Shown piece by piece: positions 13,446-21,351 of a stretch of DNA of 22,438 nt. Every line of letters begins with the position of its first letter. Position 1 is the stretch's first letter. Origin of the DNA: DATECU01 sp035286745 (GTDB lineage Bacteria > Acidobacteriota > Vicinamibacteria > Fen-336); the NCBI GenBank assembly GCA_035286745.1, contig DATECU010000354.1:1-22438 (forward strand), given 5' to 3'. The position numbers and the translations under genes were made by a program. Below the pieces are notes generated by a model. It searched no databases, was not told the DNA's origin, and saw nothing but the letters and a program-made list of their open reading frames with translations.

Positions 13446-16211
13446 TCAGTTTACCGCATTGGCAGCCGGCCGGCGCTCGCCGATCGAGACTGCGGTCCTG
13501 GGTTCGAGGGCCCCCCGCAGGGTCTTGCCCACCGACTGGGCGGGGGGATCGATGCCCAGAAGCGCCGACAGCGTGGGGGCGATGTCCACCTGACGAATGA
13601 CACCCAGGTTGGTCCCGGCCGCCACACCCGGCCCCGACACCGTGAAGGCGGCCTGCAGCTCCGGGCGCTCGGGATCCGTCAGGTGATCCCCGCGGGGTGC
13701 CATCCGACTGACGATCTCACCGCGCAGCCCCGGCGACGGTTGGTAGCCGGGAGCCAGCGAGACGTAGAGGTCGCCCCCCTGGGGCCCACCCAGTCCCCTC
13801 TCGCCGGCGTCCTGACGGGGGTCGATCAGGTGTCGCACCAGGGGCGCCCGGGTCTCCGGGTCGCGGAGCCCCGAAAGGACGCTCCGCAGCTTGGCCAGGA
13901 CCGCCGGCTCTTGGTCGGGCTTCACGACGCCCTGGCTCCGCGACACGCGGTTCACCAGGAAGTAGCCGGAGTTGCCGGGGAAGTAGAGGGCCTGGGTGCG
14001 GGCAAGGTCGACGGTTCCTTCCGGGGTCAGGGTGAGAAGGCCGGCTTTCTGCAAGGCCAGGTTGAGCTGCACCGAACGATTCACGCCGGCCATGCCGTGG
14101 TCGGAAGCCACCGCCAGCACGGTCGCCGAGCCGGCCCGTTGGGCCAGGTGGCCGAGGTAGCCGTCGACCATGCCGAGCGCCCGATCCAGGTAGGGCCAAA
14201 GGCGCGCCGCCAGCGCCGGGTCGTGGCCGGGCAGGCTGGCGTCGAGGTAGCCCAGCCAGGCGTGCAGGGCCTCGTCGGGGTAGGGAAGGTAGGCCACCAG
14301 GAGGTCCCAGCGGGTGCGGTCGAAGCCGAAGTCGAAGAGGCGTTCGAACTGCCGCACCGATAGGCGCACCGTCTCCAGGTAGCGCTCCTCGGCGGCGCCG
14401 TCGCCCCCCTGCCACAGGGAGGGCCCCAGGCCTCCGGCCTCGTACAGCCGGGCGGCCCCGTTCCCCGCGAAGCCCCCGGTGGCCTTGAGGGCCGCCGGCT
14501 CCAGCAGCGGCTTGTTGCTGCGGAGCAGGCTGCTCTCGGCTCGATAGAGCAGGATCTCGGAAGCGTCGGGCGAGAGGGCGAAGAGCCGGAAGTGGGCACC
14601 GAGCTCGCCCCCTCCCGCCCGCAGGCTGAGGCTCCGGAACGCCTCGGGTCCCGGCGGCACCTTCAGGGTGATGCCGCCTCGCGGGCTCTTGTTCAAGCCC
14701 AGGTAGACGGTGTCGAAGCCGTCCACGGGATCCTGGGGATCGTCGTAGACCAAGCCGTCGACCCGGCTGCCGGCTACCGTGAGCTCGAGGTCCTTGGTTT
14801 CGCCTCGGTGGGCCGGAAGCGGGCCGTTCCAGCCCGCCGATTCGCGCAGGCCGAGATCCTTCGCGGTGTGGAGGGCCCCCGGAACCGAGAAGGCCTGGTA
14901 GCCATCCATGAGCGCCAGGTTGCGCCCGTAGTGGCCGCCGAACCGCTTCTCGCTCAGGTAGGGGTCGAAGGGGAAGACCTGGGTGGCGGACACCACGCTC
15001 ACCTCGAGGCCCTGGCGGGCGGCTGCGGCCCAGAGCGGTTCGGCTCGGAGCGGCTCCGACGTGTACCCGGAGACCGATTCGGTGACCGCTCGGCCGGGGA
15101 GCGGCACCCGGTTGCCCGCGATGCCGTGGCGATCCGGCCAGGCGCCGGTGAACAGGGTGGCGTGGCCGGCCGCGGTCTTGCTCGGCAGGCAGGTGATGGA
15201 ACCGGTGGCGGTGGCTCCCGCCTTGCGCAGACGTGCCAGGTTAGGCATCACGCCGCGAGCCACCGCCGCGTCGAGCAAGGGGGCGGAGGAGCCGTCCAGG
15301 CTGACCAGAATGCCTTTGACCTGCCGGCGAACGTAGGGGAAGCGGTAGGCGGGCAGCGAGGGGCTGCCGGCCTCCCGCCAGGCCTGGGTCCAGAAGGAGG
15401 CGACTGACGTGCTCGCGGTCGAGAGCCGGGCGGCCAGCCGCACCCCCTCCCGCTCGAAGTAGCGGGAGTAGTAGGCCTCATCGTAGCGGTCGTCCTCCGG
15501 GGTGTCGGCGAAATCGTTAGGTCCAGCCGAGGCCTTGTCGGCGGCCAGTACCTCCAGCGAACGGGCGTAGGAGTCGAGCAGGATGTCGAAGCTCCCGTCC
15601 ACCGGGTCGCCCACCGGCACCGCGGCCGAGGGCAGGACGGCGGCCTCCAATTGGCGCTCGAAGCGGTCCACCAGCCCGCTCTCCCAGCGGGAGTGGACGC
15701 CGGCCTGGCCGGTCTCCTTGCCGTCGTAGTTCACCACCGCGTGCAGGGGGACGTGGATGTCTCCCAGGTAGTGACCGAGGACGGCGGCGCGCTCCATGGC
15801 CCGAGCCGGGTCCTTGGCTTTGAAGGCTGCCACCAGCTCGCGGTAGACCTCGGCCACCCGCCAGGGCGCCCGGCCCTTGGACGGGGCGTCCTTTCCATTT
15901 CGCGTCAGGTGCTCGGCTTCGACGCGGGGAATGCCCGCGAACGGGTAGCTGCCAAACGCGTCCAGGTCCAGGAAGTGATTGGGTCCTTCGGACTCCTGGC
16001 CGGCGGCTCGCCACAGGTCGGGGTCGATCGAATGCTCGGCCAGGTAGTCGGCGTTGGCGGCGAACAGGTCTCGCAACGGCGGGGGCAGCGCGGTGGCCGC
16101 CTTGCGATTGATCAGGCGATGGGCGGTGAAGCCCCAGGACTCCGCCCGCTCGGGGGCGGCCAGCAGGCTGGCGGCGGCCAGCAGAAGCGCGGCAGGGCGG
16201 CGGGCTGACAT
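13446..16211 (-). CDS. Exported S1/P1-type zinc hydrolase fused to type I phosphodiesterase
   Basis: A 921-residue protein with an N-terminal signal peptide (RR then a hydrophobic Ala/Leu run to about 24). Cleavage before W26 would expose Trp as the first residue, as S1/P1 nucleases and zinc phospholipases C require. Zinc ligands seen: W26 and H31, D63 or D65, H79, then GHYLGDIHVPLH (H147, D151, H157), and HSRWE (H173, E177). Residues from about 298 form an alkaline-phosphatase-superfamily phosphodiesterase: VSLDG (D306), LPSKTAAGHATLFTG with nucleophile T346, YLPYPDEALH (D646, H650), ASDHGM (D704, H705) and RGDH (H843). Both active sites look complete. Likely periplasmic or secreted; substrates could be nucleic acids and nucleotides, or phospholipids. 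It follows a GspC-like gene by 30 bases, probably in one operon. AAGGAG lies rather far (13 bases) from the ATG. Confidence 0.88.
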   Translation of the reverse strand: MSARRPAALLLAAASLLAAPERAESWGFTAHRLINRKAATALPPPLRDLFAANADYLAEHSIDPDLWRAAGQESEGPNHFLDLDAFGSYPFAGIPRVEAEHLTRNGKDAPSKGRAPWRVAEVYRELVAAFKAKDPARAMERAAVLGHYLGDIHVPLHAVVNYDGKETGQAGVHSRWESGLVDRFERQLEAAVLPSAAVPVGDPVDGSFDILLDSYARSLEVLAADKASAGPNDFADTPEDDRYDEAYYSRYFEREGVRLAARLSTASTSVASFWTQAWREAGSPSLPAYRFPYVRRQVKGILVSLDGSSAPLLDAAVARGVMPNLARLRKAGATATGSITCLPSKTAAGHATLFTGAWPDRHGIAGNRVPLPGRAVTESVSGYTSEPLRAEPLWAAAARQGLEVSVVSATQVFPFDPYLSEKRFGGHYGRNLALMDGYQAFSVPGALHTAKDLGLRESAGWNGPLPAHRGETKDLELTVAGSRVDGLVYDDPQDPVDGFDTVYLGLNKSPRGGITLKVPPGPEAFRSLSLRAGGGELGAHFRLFALSPDASEILLYRAESSLLRSNKPLLEPAALKATGGFAGNGAARLYEAGGLGPSLWQGGDGAAEERYLETVRLSVRQFERLFDFGFDRTRWDLLVAYLPYPDEALHAWLGYLDASLPGHDPALAARLWPYLDRALGMVDGYLGHLAQRAGSATVLAVASDHGMAGVNRSVQLNLALQKAGLLTLTPEGTVDLARTQALYFPGNSGYFLVNRVSRSQGVVKPDQEPAVLAKLRSVLSGLRDPETRAPLVRHLIDPRQDAGERGLGGPQGGDLYVSLAPGYQPSPGLRGEIVSRMAPRGDHLTDPERPELQAAFTVSGPGVAAGTNLGVIRQVDIAPTLSALLGIDPPAQSVGKTLRGALEPRTAVSIGERRPAANAVN

Positions 16212-16241
16212 CGGCGGTTCTTGTCTCCTTGGTGCTCGCGC

Positions 16242-16874
16242 CTAGCGCAGGCTGAGATGGAGGGTGAGCGGCTGGCCGTTGCGCAACACCACGGCCCGGA
16301 CCAGGCTCTCGTTCTGCAGGCGCGGGTAGAGGCCCATCAGGGTGGCCAGGCTGTCGATGGGGACGTCGTTGACCTTGATCAGCACGTCGCCCGCCTCCAG
16401 GCCGGCGTCGGAGAGCAGGCTGCCCGCGGGCACCCGGGTCAGGGCGAAGCCGGTCACCCGGCCCGCCTCGGTGACCGGCTGCAGCGCGGTTTCCGCCAGC
16501 AGGCGGGGGGCTTCCTCACCGATTCGGCGTTCCATCTCGGCGCGCGTCATCGCTCGGCTGACGGCCGAGGGATCGGCGGTGGGATCGCTTGGCTTGTCCG
16601 TCCCCGCCGGAGTTCCACCGGGGGCCGCCAGGGCCGCACCGGGAAGCCGCAGCAAGACCTGCTCGCCGGCAAAGTCGAGGCGCACGCCCTCGGCGGCGAT
16701 GGCCAGCACGCGGCCTCCGAAAGCCGTCTCCCCCACACCCACGATGCGAGTGACCGATCCCGATTTCAGGAGCGCCACGCTCGCTTTCTCCTGGGGGCTG
16801 ACCACCACCCCCACGGCGGTCAGGTCCCTCTGGGAAGGAGCGAGAGCTGCGAGCAGGACGACAACCGCCAACAT
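16242..16874 (-). CDS. GspC-like PDZ protein
   Basis: A 210-residue protein: a short hydrophobic N-terminus (MLAVVVLLAALA), a beta-rich domain (about 19-80) with VGVVVSPQ, SVALLKSGSVTRIVGVGE, GGRVLAIAAEGVRL and VLLRLPG, a Pro/Ala/Thr-rich linker, and a C-terminal PDZ domain (about 140-208) with DAGLEAGDVLIKVNDVPIDS and VVLRNGQPL. This is the order of GspC, the inner-membrane clamp of type II secretion, whose HR domain touches the secretin GspD and whose PDZ domain is linked to substrate choice. No other gsp gene is present in the window, so it may work with a system encoded elsewhere. The N-terminus is short for a GspC. It leads an apparent operon with the phosphodiesterase fusion, itself a candidate type II substrate. 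Confidence 0.75.
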   Translation of the reverse strand: MLAVVVLLAALAPSQRDLTAVGVVVSPQEKASVALLKSGSVTRIVGVGETAFGGRVLAIAAEGVRLDFAGEQVLLRLPGAALAAPGGTPAGTDKPSDPTADPSAVSRAMTRAEMERRIGEEAPRLLAETALQPVTEAGRVTGFALTRVPAGSLLSDAGLEAGDVLIKVNDVPIDSLATLMGLYPRLQNESLVRAVVLRNGQPLTLHLSLR

Positions 16875-16882
16875 GGCGGGGA

Positions 16883-16911
16883 AACGTAGCCCAGGCCGGG
16901 GGAGGTGTCAA
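16883..16911 (-). promoter_or_regulatory. Promoter of the gspC-like operon
   Basis: A consensus TTGACA (16911-16906), a 17-base spacer and TACGTT (16888-16883) on the minus strand, with 8 bases between the -10 and the ATG at 16874. No ribosome binding site fits in that gap, so a leaderless transcript is predicted. The -35 directly abuts the tandem repeats before vapB. Confidence 0.68.
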
Positions 16912-16933
16912 ACTGGTCTATACTGGTCTCTAT
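16912..16933 (+). promoter_or_regulatory. Tandem direct repeat and -10 box before vapB
   Basis: ACTGGTCTAT (16912-16921) and ACTGGTCT-CTAT (16922-16933) are head-to-tail copies spaced 10 bp, one helical turn. A TATACT -10 box (16919-16924) spans the junction. This fits an operator where the VapBC complex would repress its own promoter; no -35 is evident. Confidence 0.5.
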
Positions 16934-16945
16934 CAGGAGGGAGCG

Positions 16946-17188
16946 GTGATCACCGCCAAGCTGTTTCGCAACGGTCGGAGTCAGGCGGTGCGGCTGCCCA
17001 AGGAGTTCCGCTTCGAGGGAGATGAGGTGTCGATCCGTCGTGAAGGGCGGCGCGTCGTCTTGGAACCGCTGAGGCGGCGCCAGTGGCCCAAGGGCTACTG
17101 GCGGAGCTGGGGCAGGGTGCCGGCGGACTTCGAGGCTCCGCAACCCCTCCCGGCGGGAACCGGCTTGGACGACCTGGACGAGTCGTGA
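16946..17188 (+). CDS. vapB: VapB-type antitoxin (AbrB-like DNA binding)
   Basis: An 80-residue antitoxin. Residues 1-45 give the swapped-hairpin AbrB/SpoVT fold signature (AKLFRNGRSQAVRLPKEFRF, then DEVSIRREGRRVVLEP). The C-terminal part is rich in Trp, Arg and acidic residues (KGYWRSW ... GLDDLDES), as expected of the tail that wraps the toxin. The GTG at 16946 has a strong AGGAGGG site 4 bases upstream. The stop overlaps the vapC start by GTGA, so toxin translation depends on the antitoxin being read. VapB neutralises VapC and represses the operon together with it. Confidence 0.9.
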   Translation: MITAKLFRNGRSQAVRLPKEFRFEGDEVSIRREGRRVVLEPLRRRQWPKGYWRSWGRVPADFEAPQPLPAGTGLDDLDES

Positions 17189-17601
17189 GGTACCTGCTCG
17201 ACACCAACATCTGCGTCTACGCCATCAAGCGGCACGCTTCAGTGATCGGACGCCTAGAGGCGCTCTCGCCCGAGGATCTGGGCGTCAGCATCATCAGCGT
17301 TGCCGAGCTGTGGTTCGGTGCCGCCAAGAGCAGTCGGCCGGAGGCCACCCGCAAGGCCGTGGATGCCTTCCTGCGCCCCTTCGAGGCGCTGCCGTTCGAC
17401 GCCGCGGCTGCCGTGGCGTACGCAACCGTCCGGCTCGACCTGGAGCGGCGCGGTCGGCCGATCGGCGAGCGCGATCTGCTGATCGCATCGACGGCGCTCG
17501 CCCGCCGGCTGGTGGTGGTGACGCATAACGTCTCCGAGTTCGGACGCATCGCCGGGCTGAAGATCGAGGATTGGGCTGGATCTGCGGCCCACGGTGGATA
17601 G
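17185..17601 (+). CDS. vapC: VapC-type PIN-domain toxin
   Basis: The 138-residue product is a full-length PIN-domain ribonuclease. The acidic magnesium-binding residues are in place: D6 in YLLDTNIC, E41 in SVAELWFG, D97 in GERDLLIA, and the fourth-position loop VTHNVSEFGRI near 113. VapC toxins cut tRNA or rRNA when freed from VapB. The GTG at 17185 is chosen because it overlaps the vapB stop and puts the first aspartate at residue 6 as in the family; the open frame extends further upstream only as overlap with vapB. The gene is intact, so the pair looks functional. It could stabilise this region or act in stress response; neither can be told from sequence. Confidence 0.92.
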   Translation: MRYLLDTNICVYAIKRHASVIGRLEALSPEDLGVSIISVAELWFGAAKSSRPEATRKAVDAFLRPFEALPFDAAAAVAYATVRLDLERRGRPIGERDLLIASTALARRLVVVTHNVSEFGRIAGLKIEDWAGSAAHGG

Positions 17602-17660
17602 CCCGATGGTTCCCCGCCGACCGTTCCCGGTAGGGTCGCCATCGCCGCTCCGCCTCCCTC

Positions 17661-17669
17661 TGCTATAGT
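17661..17669 (+). promoter_or_regulatory. Extended -10 promoter of the RsbU-like gene
   Basis: TGCTATAGT (TG-n-TATAGT) ends 11 bases before the ATG at 17681. There is no Shine-Dalgarno in the gap and no good -35. The predicted start site leaves a leader of about 5 bases. The remainder of 17602-17680 shows nothing else. Confidence 0.5.
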
Positions 17670-17680
17670 CGTCGTCCGCC

Positions 17681-19675
17681 ATGTCCAGCCGGTTCATGCT
17701 GCCGGGTTCGGTGTCGGATCCGCCCCGTGGGGTGCTGGCGCGAGGGAAGGACTTCCTGCTCCAGCGCTGGCTGGGTCGGATCCTGCTCGTCTGTCTCGGC
17801 CTCTTCGTTCTCGGCAAGGCCGGCCTGCCCCTGCCCGGCTGGCTGGCGGTGCCGAACGCCGTCATCCTTCTGCTCTTCGCCAGTTGGGGCTTGCTCAGCG
17901 CGCTGGCGTGGATGAGCCGGCGCTTGATCTGGCGCATCCGCACCAAGCTCCTTCTCTCCTACCTCTTCATCGCCGTGGTGCCGGTGGTCCTGCTGGCGCT
18001 GTTCTTTGCCGTGGCCGGGATCCTGTTCTCGGGCCTGGTGGCATCCCACATGGTCTCTTCCGAGGTGCGCCGGAAGGCTGAGGCTCTGCAAGACGTGGCC
18101 CGCACGGTTCTGGCGGGACTGCCCCTCGGGAGCGCGCCCAGCGAGGCGCTCCTAGAGACGCGGCTCAGTGCCGCCAAGGGCGTCCATCCCAAGGTCACCT
18201 ACGTGCTGGCCGTCAAGAAGAGGTTCTTGCGCGCGACCGGCGAGGGCCCGCGTACCCTTCCTGCCTGGTTCACCGGCCCGGGCTTCGCCGGCCTGGTCAA
18301 GACGGAGAGCGGAGCCAACGTTGTGCGCGCGGTGTGGGCCGAGGGCGATGCCTACCTGGCCCTTGATGCTCCGCTGGATGAGGCCCTGCTGGCCGACCTC
18401 TACCAGAGGACCGGCATCCGCCTGCTGACCAGCGGCGTGACCACCAAACGCCGAGAAGAGAAGGGCGTCGAGGTACGCCTTGGCTCCGGGGGCGTTGGCC
18501 AGAGCGGTTCCGGGCGCCTGGCGGGGATGGGTTTCGTGGTGTTCGCGGAATGGCTGAACTGGGAGAGTGGAGCCACCGAAACCCATCCGCTGGCCTTTGA
18601 GTACCAGATCGCCGACCTGGTGCGCCGGCTGTCTCCAGCCAAGATCAGCGATCACGGCAGCATGGCGGATCTGCTGATGATGCTGCTGACGGCCCTGGGC
18701 GTGGTCTTCTTGGTCATGTACTGCTTCGCCTTGCTGGTGGGCCTGCTCCTGGCGCGCTCCATCACCAAGAGCGTCCACGCCCTCCACCTCGGCACCCAGA
18801 GCCTGCGGGCGGGCGACTTTCATCACCGCATCCGGGTCAGCAGCCGAGATCAGTTGGGGGAGCTGGCCGAGTCATTCAACGACATGGCCCAGGGCCTGCA
18901 AGACCTGATTCGCGAGCAGGCGGAGAAGCAGCGTTTGGAGGAGGAGCTGCGCATCGCTCGCCAGATCCAGATGAGCTTGCTGCCGGCGGAGACGGTGACC
19001 CTGCCCGGGCTGCGCATTGCCGCCCTCTGCCTTCCGGCGGCCGAGGTGGGCGGGGATTACTACGACCTGCTGCCGCTGTCCGACACCCGGCTGGGGGTGC
19101 TGGTGGCCGACGTTTCCGGCAAGGGCACCTCCGCCGCCCTCTACATGGCGGAGCTCAAAGGCCTGGTTCTCTCGCTGTCCCGGATCCATGAGTCGCCGGC
19201 TCGGCTCTTGAGCGAAGCCAACCGGATCCTGTCCGCCAACATGGACTCCCGCTCCTTCGTGACCATGACCTACGCGGTGGTGGATACGGTGCGAGGCAGC
19301 ATGCGCTATGCGCGGGCGGGCCACAACCCCATCATCCACTTCGACGCCGCGGCCGGGCGCACCCGCTTGCTCACCCCGCCCGGGCTGGGCCTGGGCCTGG
19401 ACAAGCAGGGCGACCAGTTCGATCAGATCCTGGAGGAGGCCGAGGTGCCAATGGGGAAGGGGGACGTGTTCCTCTTCTTCACCGACGGGCTCTCCGAAGC
19501 CATGAACCTGAAGGCTGAGCTGTTCGGGGAGGATCGGCTGCGGGGCCTCTTGGAGCAGAGCGAGTCCTGGGGCACCGAGGAGATCAAGGAGCACATCCTG
19601 GCCGGGATCCGGAGCTTCGTCGGCGAGGCCGCTCAGCACGACGACATGACGCTGGTCCTCTTGAAGGTGGCATGA
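17681..19675 (+). CDS. RsbU/SpoIIE-type serine phosphatase with membrane sensor and HAMP
   Basis: A 664-residue membrane protein. Hydrophobic segments at about 32-47, 56-77 and 88-120 precede an extracytoplasmic region (about 122-327), a final transmembrane helix (328-358), a HAMP domain (about 355-408: ARSITKSVHAL, DQLGELAESFNDMAQGL), a coiled-coil linker and a PP2C-like SpoIIE domain (430-664). Metal-binding aspartates are present in GGDYYD (457-462), ADVSGKG (476-482), FTDGLSEA (600-607) and HDDMT (653-657). Such proteins dephosphorylate an anti-anti-sigma factor in partner-switching control of sigma factors or of other outputs. No STAS-domain or anti-sigma kinase gene lies nearby, so the partner is encoded elsewhere. 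The next gene starts directly after the stop. Confidence 0.93.
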   Translation: MSSRFMLPGSVSDPPRGVLARGKDFLLQRWLGRILLVCLGLFVLGKAGLPLPGWLAVPNAVILLLFASWGLLSALAWMSRRLIWRIRTKLLLSYLFIAVVPVVLLALFFAVAGILFSGLVASHMVSSEVRRKAEALQDVARTVLAGLPLGSAPSEALLETRLSAAKGVHPKVTYVLAVKKRFLRATGEGPRTLPAWFTGPGFAGLVKTESGANVVRAVWAEGDAYLALDAPLDEALLADLYQRTGIRLLTSGVTTKRREEKGVEVRLGSGGVGQSGSGRLAGMGFVVFAEWLNWESGATETHPLAFEYQIADLVRRLSPAKISDHGSMADLLMMLLTALGVVFLVMYCFALLVGLLLARSITKSVHALHLGTQSLRAGDFHHRIRVSSRDQLGELAESFNDMAQGLQDLIREQAEKQRLEEELRIARQIQMSLLPAETVTLPGLRIAALCLPAAEVGGDYYDLLPLSDTRLGVLVADVSGKGTSAALYMAELKGLVLSLSRIHESPARLLSEANRILSANMDSRSFVTMTYAVVDTVRGSMRYARAGHNPIIHFDAAAGRTRLLTPPGLGLGLDKQGDQFDQILEEAEVPMGKGDVFLFFTDGLSEAMNLKAELFGEDRLRGLLEQSESWGTEEIKEHILAGIRSFVGEAAQHDDMTLVLLKVA

Positions 19676-21342
19676 ATGACGATTGGAGGCGTGGCTCTTC
19701 TTGCGTTCCTGGGGGTCGTCATGTCGGTTGAAGCCGGAGACGCAAGCCGCTCCAAGGTCGAGGCCGACTGGGTCTTCCGCCGGGGCCAGGTGTTTGTGGC
19801 CAAGGGTCGAGCCAGGGCCTCCGGCCTGGCCATTGCCGGCGAGCGGGTGCTGGCGGTAGGCAGCGACGCCGAGATGGCTCCCTTCGTCGGTCCCAGGACC
19901 GAGTGGTCGAGCTCAAGGGCCGCCTCCTGGTGCCCGGCTTCAACGACGCCCACGTCCACTTCCTGGACGGCGGCTTTGGTCTGCTCTCGGTGGATCTGAG
20001 GGGTGCCCGGGACCAGGCCGAGCTGGCCCACCGCCTGGGCGAGCACGCCCAAGGCCTGCCCATGGGCACCTGGATCCTGAACGGGAACTGGGATCACGAG
20101 GCCTGGCCTGACAAGGCGCTCCCCACCCGAAAGACCATCGACGCGGTGACGCCTGACCACCCGGTGTTCGTCAGCCGGCTGGACGGGCACATGGCCCTGG
20201 CCAACAGCCTGGCTCTCCGTTTGGCGGGGGTCAGCCGGGAGACCCCGGAGGTGGCGGGGGGCACCATTGTGCGCGACGGCCAGGGCGAGCCCACCGGGAT
20301 CCTGAAGGACAACGCCATGGATCTCGTCTACAAGGTCATCCCCGAAGCCAGCCGGGAGCTGAACCTGCGGGCGGCCCGGGCGGCGCTCAAGGAGGCGGCC
20401 CGGGTCGGCGTCACCACCGTCCAGGACAATTCGGCCACCGACGCCCTGCCCGTCTATCAGGAGCTGCGGCGGCGGGGCGAGCTGACCGCGCGCTTCTACG
20501 TGTGGCGTTATGCGTCGGCGCTCACCCCGCTGATCGAAGCCGGGGTGCGGACCGGGCTGGGCGACTCCTGGATCCGCCTAGGAGCGCTCAAGATCCTCTC
20601 CGACGGCTCCATGGGCGCGGGGACTGCCGCCTTCTTCGAGCCCTACGCCGACGACGCCAAGACCAGCGGCCTCTTGCTCTATCCCCAGGACGAGCTGGAG
20701 CGGATGATCCTGCGCGCGGACCAGGCCGGCTTCCAGCTCGCCGTCCACGCCATCGGGGATCGGGCCAACAGCCTGGTGCTCGACGCCTTCGAGCGGGCGG
20801 CCCGGGCCAACGGGCCGCGGGATCGCCGCTTCCGTATCGAGCACGCCCAGGTGGTGAGGAAGAGCGATCTCGCCCGCTACAAGTCATTAGGTGTGATCGC
20901 CTCCATCCAGCCCTCCCACTGCATCGACGACATGCGCTGGGCCGAGAAGCGGATCGGCAAGGACCGGGTCAAGGACGCCTACAACTTCGCCTCCTTCGCC
21001 CGCGCCGGCATCGCGGTGGCTTTCGGGACCGACTGGTTCGTGGAGCCGCTCGATCCGCGGATCGGCCTCTACGCCGCCGTCACCCGCGAGCTGCCCGAGG
21101 GCGGTCCGGCGGGTGGCTTCTTGCCCGAGGAGAAGCTCAGCCTGGAGGAGGCCATCGACCTCTACACCCGCGGCTCCGCCTACGCCGAGTTTGCCGAGGC
21201 CGAGAAGGGCACCCTGGAGCCGGGCCGGCTCGCCGACCTGGTGGTCTTCGCCAAAGACCTCTTCGCGCTTCCGCCCCGGGAGATCCTCTCGACCCCGGTG
21301 GACCTGACCATGGTGGGCGGGCGCGTCGTCTTTGAGCGTTAG
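19676..21342 (+). CDS. YtcJ-like metal-dependent amidohydrolase, split by one frameshift
   Basis: Two frames together make one protein of about 555 residues. The first (from ATG 19676, directly after the phosphatase stop) gives a signal-peptide-like start (MTIGGVALLAFLGVVMSVEA), then GLAIAGERVLAVGSDAEMAP and FVGPRT. The second, from about 19903, continues VVELKGRLLVPGFNDAHVHF. Restoring one base near 19900 (ACCGAG read as ACCCGAG) joins them as GPRTRVVELKGR, the expected family text. The rest is intact: metal site HVH, KILSDGSMGAGTAAFFEPYA, HAIGDRAN, RIEHAQVV and FGTDWFVEP. YtcJ-like enzymes hydrolyse amide-type bonds of largely unknown substrates; this one would be exported. Because the following 1.4 kb is undamaged, a sequencing error or a very recent mutation is more likely than an old pseudogene. 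Confidence 0.85.
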
Positions 21343-21351
21343 GCGTCTCGG

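Noticed and set aside
19890..19910. Programmed ribosomal frameshift in the amidohydrolase
   Set aside because: There is no slippery heptamer, no downstream stem-loop that I can see, and no known use of frameshifting in this family. A one-base deletion explains it more simply.
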